Origin: Candidatus Didemnitutus sp.
GTDB taxonomy: Bacteria; Verrucomicrobiota; Verrucomicrobiia; Opitutales; Opitutaceae
Reading direction: 5' to 3'
NCBI GenBank assembly: GCA_030682505.1
Contig: JAUXOH010000407.1
Coordinates: 1-7,500, forward strand
Length of the DNA: 7,500 nt
A model generated the notes under the pieces. It was not told the DNA's origin. It did no database searches and was given only the letters and a program-made list of their open reading frames with translations. Position numbers and translations under genes: made by a program. Numbering within the stretch: the stretch's first letter is position 1; each line of letters opens with the position of its first letter. Shown here piece after piece: positions 6,606 through 7,500 of this stretch.

Positions 6606-6935
6606 ATGACCGCCGAAAGATTTGCTGCGCTTGTTGCCCAGCAACCCGAAAACGAAAAATTCCGTTTCAGCCTCGCCCAGGCATTGCTGCGCGAGGCACG
6701 GTTGCCCGAGGCCGTGGTGCAACTCGAAACCTGCGTGCACAAGAAGGCGGACTGGATGATGGCGCAGATCCTCCTCGGCAAGACCCTGCTCGCGCTCGGA
6801 CGCCCGACCGAGGCGCGCCCAAGATTCGAGACCGCCCTTCAGCTCGCGATCGCCCAAGACCACGAAGATCCGGCCCGCGAAATGCAGGCGCTGCTCGCGG
6901 ACCTCAGCCCCAAAGAGCGGCCGGATACCGATTGA
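6606..6935 (+). CDS. Small TPR-like protein
   Basis: A 109-residue soluble protein of helix pairs resembling tetratricopeptide repeats: FRFSLAQALLREARLPEAVVQLE (about 20-42), then AQILLGKTLLALGRPTEARPRFETALQLA (about 53-81). These show the TPR pattern of small residues around LG..A and a following PxxA. TPRs bind other proteins, so it is probably an adaptor or assembly factor, not an enzyme. It has no signal peptide or membrane segment. Its ATG follows the phosphatase stop after one base (TAA C ATG), which suggests translational coupling and a shared role. No independent ribosome-binding site is obvious. The 3' end overlaps the convergent nucleotidyltransferase gene by 32 bases. Only about two repeats are visible; the TPR call is moderate and the partner is unknown. 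Confidence 0.8.
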   Translation: MTAERFAALVAQQPENEKFRFSLAQALLREARLPEAVVQLETCVHKKADWMMAQILLGKTLLALGRPTEARPRFETALQLAIAQDHEDPAREMQALLADLSPKERPDTD

Positions 6936-7500
6936 CGAGGATGAGTTCCCGCATCGCCGACCGCGCCGTGGGCAAATCCTCTCGATAGGTGATGCCAAAC
7001 CACGAATCCTGGCTCTGCAGCAGGGCAACCCTTGCCTCGCCCCGGCGGTTGAGTTCGCTCAACGCACTCGGAAGATAAAATTCCGCCTTGGGATCGGCTC
7101 CTTGTGTTTCCAGAAACTCGCGAAACAGACCGTCCAGTTGCGCAAAAATCGCGGGCGAGAAGCCCCAGAAATTCATCGAGACATTTTCGTTGCCCGTGAG
7201 CGGCTGCGCCTGCCCGGCCCCGTCAATGTAGCTCGCTCCGCCTCCGGCTAACTTGGTGATTTTTGTCAGCTCGGTGATTTCTTGCAGGCGACCAGCCGCG
7301 TCGATGCCGCACAAGCCGCGACTCACCGTGCCATACTCCGACAACGTCTGCCGTAGCGGATAAGCCACCAGCGCAGGTTGCGGTGACCCGCGAAAATGCC
7401 GGGCCAACGCCTGGTAGCCACCTGCCCCGTAGAAATCGTCCGCGTTGATGACGGCAAACGATCGTTGCACGGCGCGCCGAGCCGCGAGCACGGCGTGTCC
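6904..7500 (-). CDS. Sugar-nucleotide-type nucleotidyltransferase (N-terminus cut by window edge)
   Basis: The C-terminal 198 residues of a GT-A-like nucleotidyltransferase, the family that joins an NTP to a sugar phosphate to make nucleotide sugars for polysaccharide synthesis. The reading frame is open at the right edge: the visible protein begins GHAVLAARRAV and continues FAVINADDFYG, the family's substrate and metal-binding segment (Asp21-Asp22 of the visible part). Later come ENVSMNFWGFSP and KAEFYLPSAL, which match the second half of such enzymes, and a SWFGITYREDL. The N-terminal GGxGTR-type loop that binds the nucleotide is outside the window, as is the start. A GTG at 7489-7491 is an internal valine, not a start. 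The sugar specificity cannot be inferred. The stop (6904-6906) lies inside the last codons of the convergent TPR gene. Confidence 0.85.
   Translation of the reverse strand, partial: GHAVLAARRAVQRSFAVINADDFYGAGGYQALARHFRGSPQPALVAYPLRQTLSEYGTVSRGLCGIDAAGRLQEITELTKITKLAGGGASYIDGAGQAQPLTGNENVSMNFWGFSPAIFAQLDGLFREFLETQGADPKAEFYLPSALSELNRRGEARVALLQSQDSWFGITYREDLPTARSAMRELILVNRYPAALWG

Noticed and set aside
5861..7028. Minus-strand open frames across the phosphatase and TPR genes (5861-6781 and 6471-7028)
   Set aside because: They lack motifs and oppose genes with complete signatures.
1..7500. Mobile element, defence island or CRISPR array
   Set aside because: No repeats with regular spacing, terminal inverted repeats, transposase, integrase or toxin-like genes were seen; all seven genes belong to familiar families.

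Overview
The window is GC-rich, gene-dense bacterial chromosome with almost no intergenic DNA. It holds seven protein genes, the first and last cut by the window edges. I found no rRNA, tRNA, CRISPR array, insertion sequence or phage gene. Weak Shine-Dalgarno signals, possible TTG/GTG starts and the gene content would fit a free-living bacterium such as an Opitutaceae-type Verrucomicrobium. That placement is a low-confidence impression from composition and protein style, not from a marker gene.

Left part (1-1455): aspartate-semialdehyde dehydrogenase (asd, minus strand, C-terminus off the left edge) is divergent from a small YkuD-type L,D-transpeptidase-like protein (plus strand). Their start codons lie 6 to 30 bases apart, around a 10-bp palindrome. 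Asd makes the precursor of lysine and diaminopimelate, and L,D-transpeptidases usually act on diaminopimelate in peptidoglycan. The pairing is therefore biochemically coherent, but the transpeptidase-like protein lacks an export signal and has an altered active-site box.

Middle (1468-5864): a heavy-metal P1B-type ATPase (minus strand, SPC and HEGST signatures, so probably the P1B-4 Co/Fe/Zn class) converges on the YkuD gene with a 12-base gap. It is divergent from a DinG/XPD-type iron-sulfur DNA helicase (plus strand). The 59-base divergent gap contains a perfect 16-bp inverted repeat, the only AT-rich patch there and a plausible operator over one or both promoters.

Right part (3804-7500): the helicase is followed closely by a PP2C-type protein phosphatase and a small TPR-like protein, probably one transcription unit with 26-base and 1-base spacings. 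The TPR gene converges on, and overlaps by 32 bases, the 3' end of a minus-strand sugar nucleotidyltransferase whose N-terminus is off the right edge.

Most of this is ordinary housekeeping and homeostasis content. I see no convincing undescribed multi-gene system. The items most worth checking are the 3756-3771 inverted repeat, the odd YkuD protein, the N-terminus of the metal ATPase, and the helicase-phosphatase-TPR unit.
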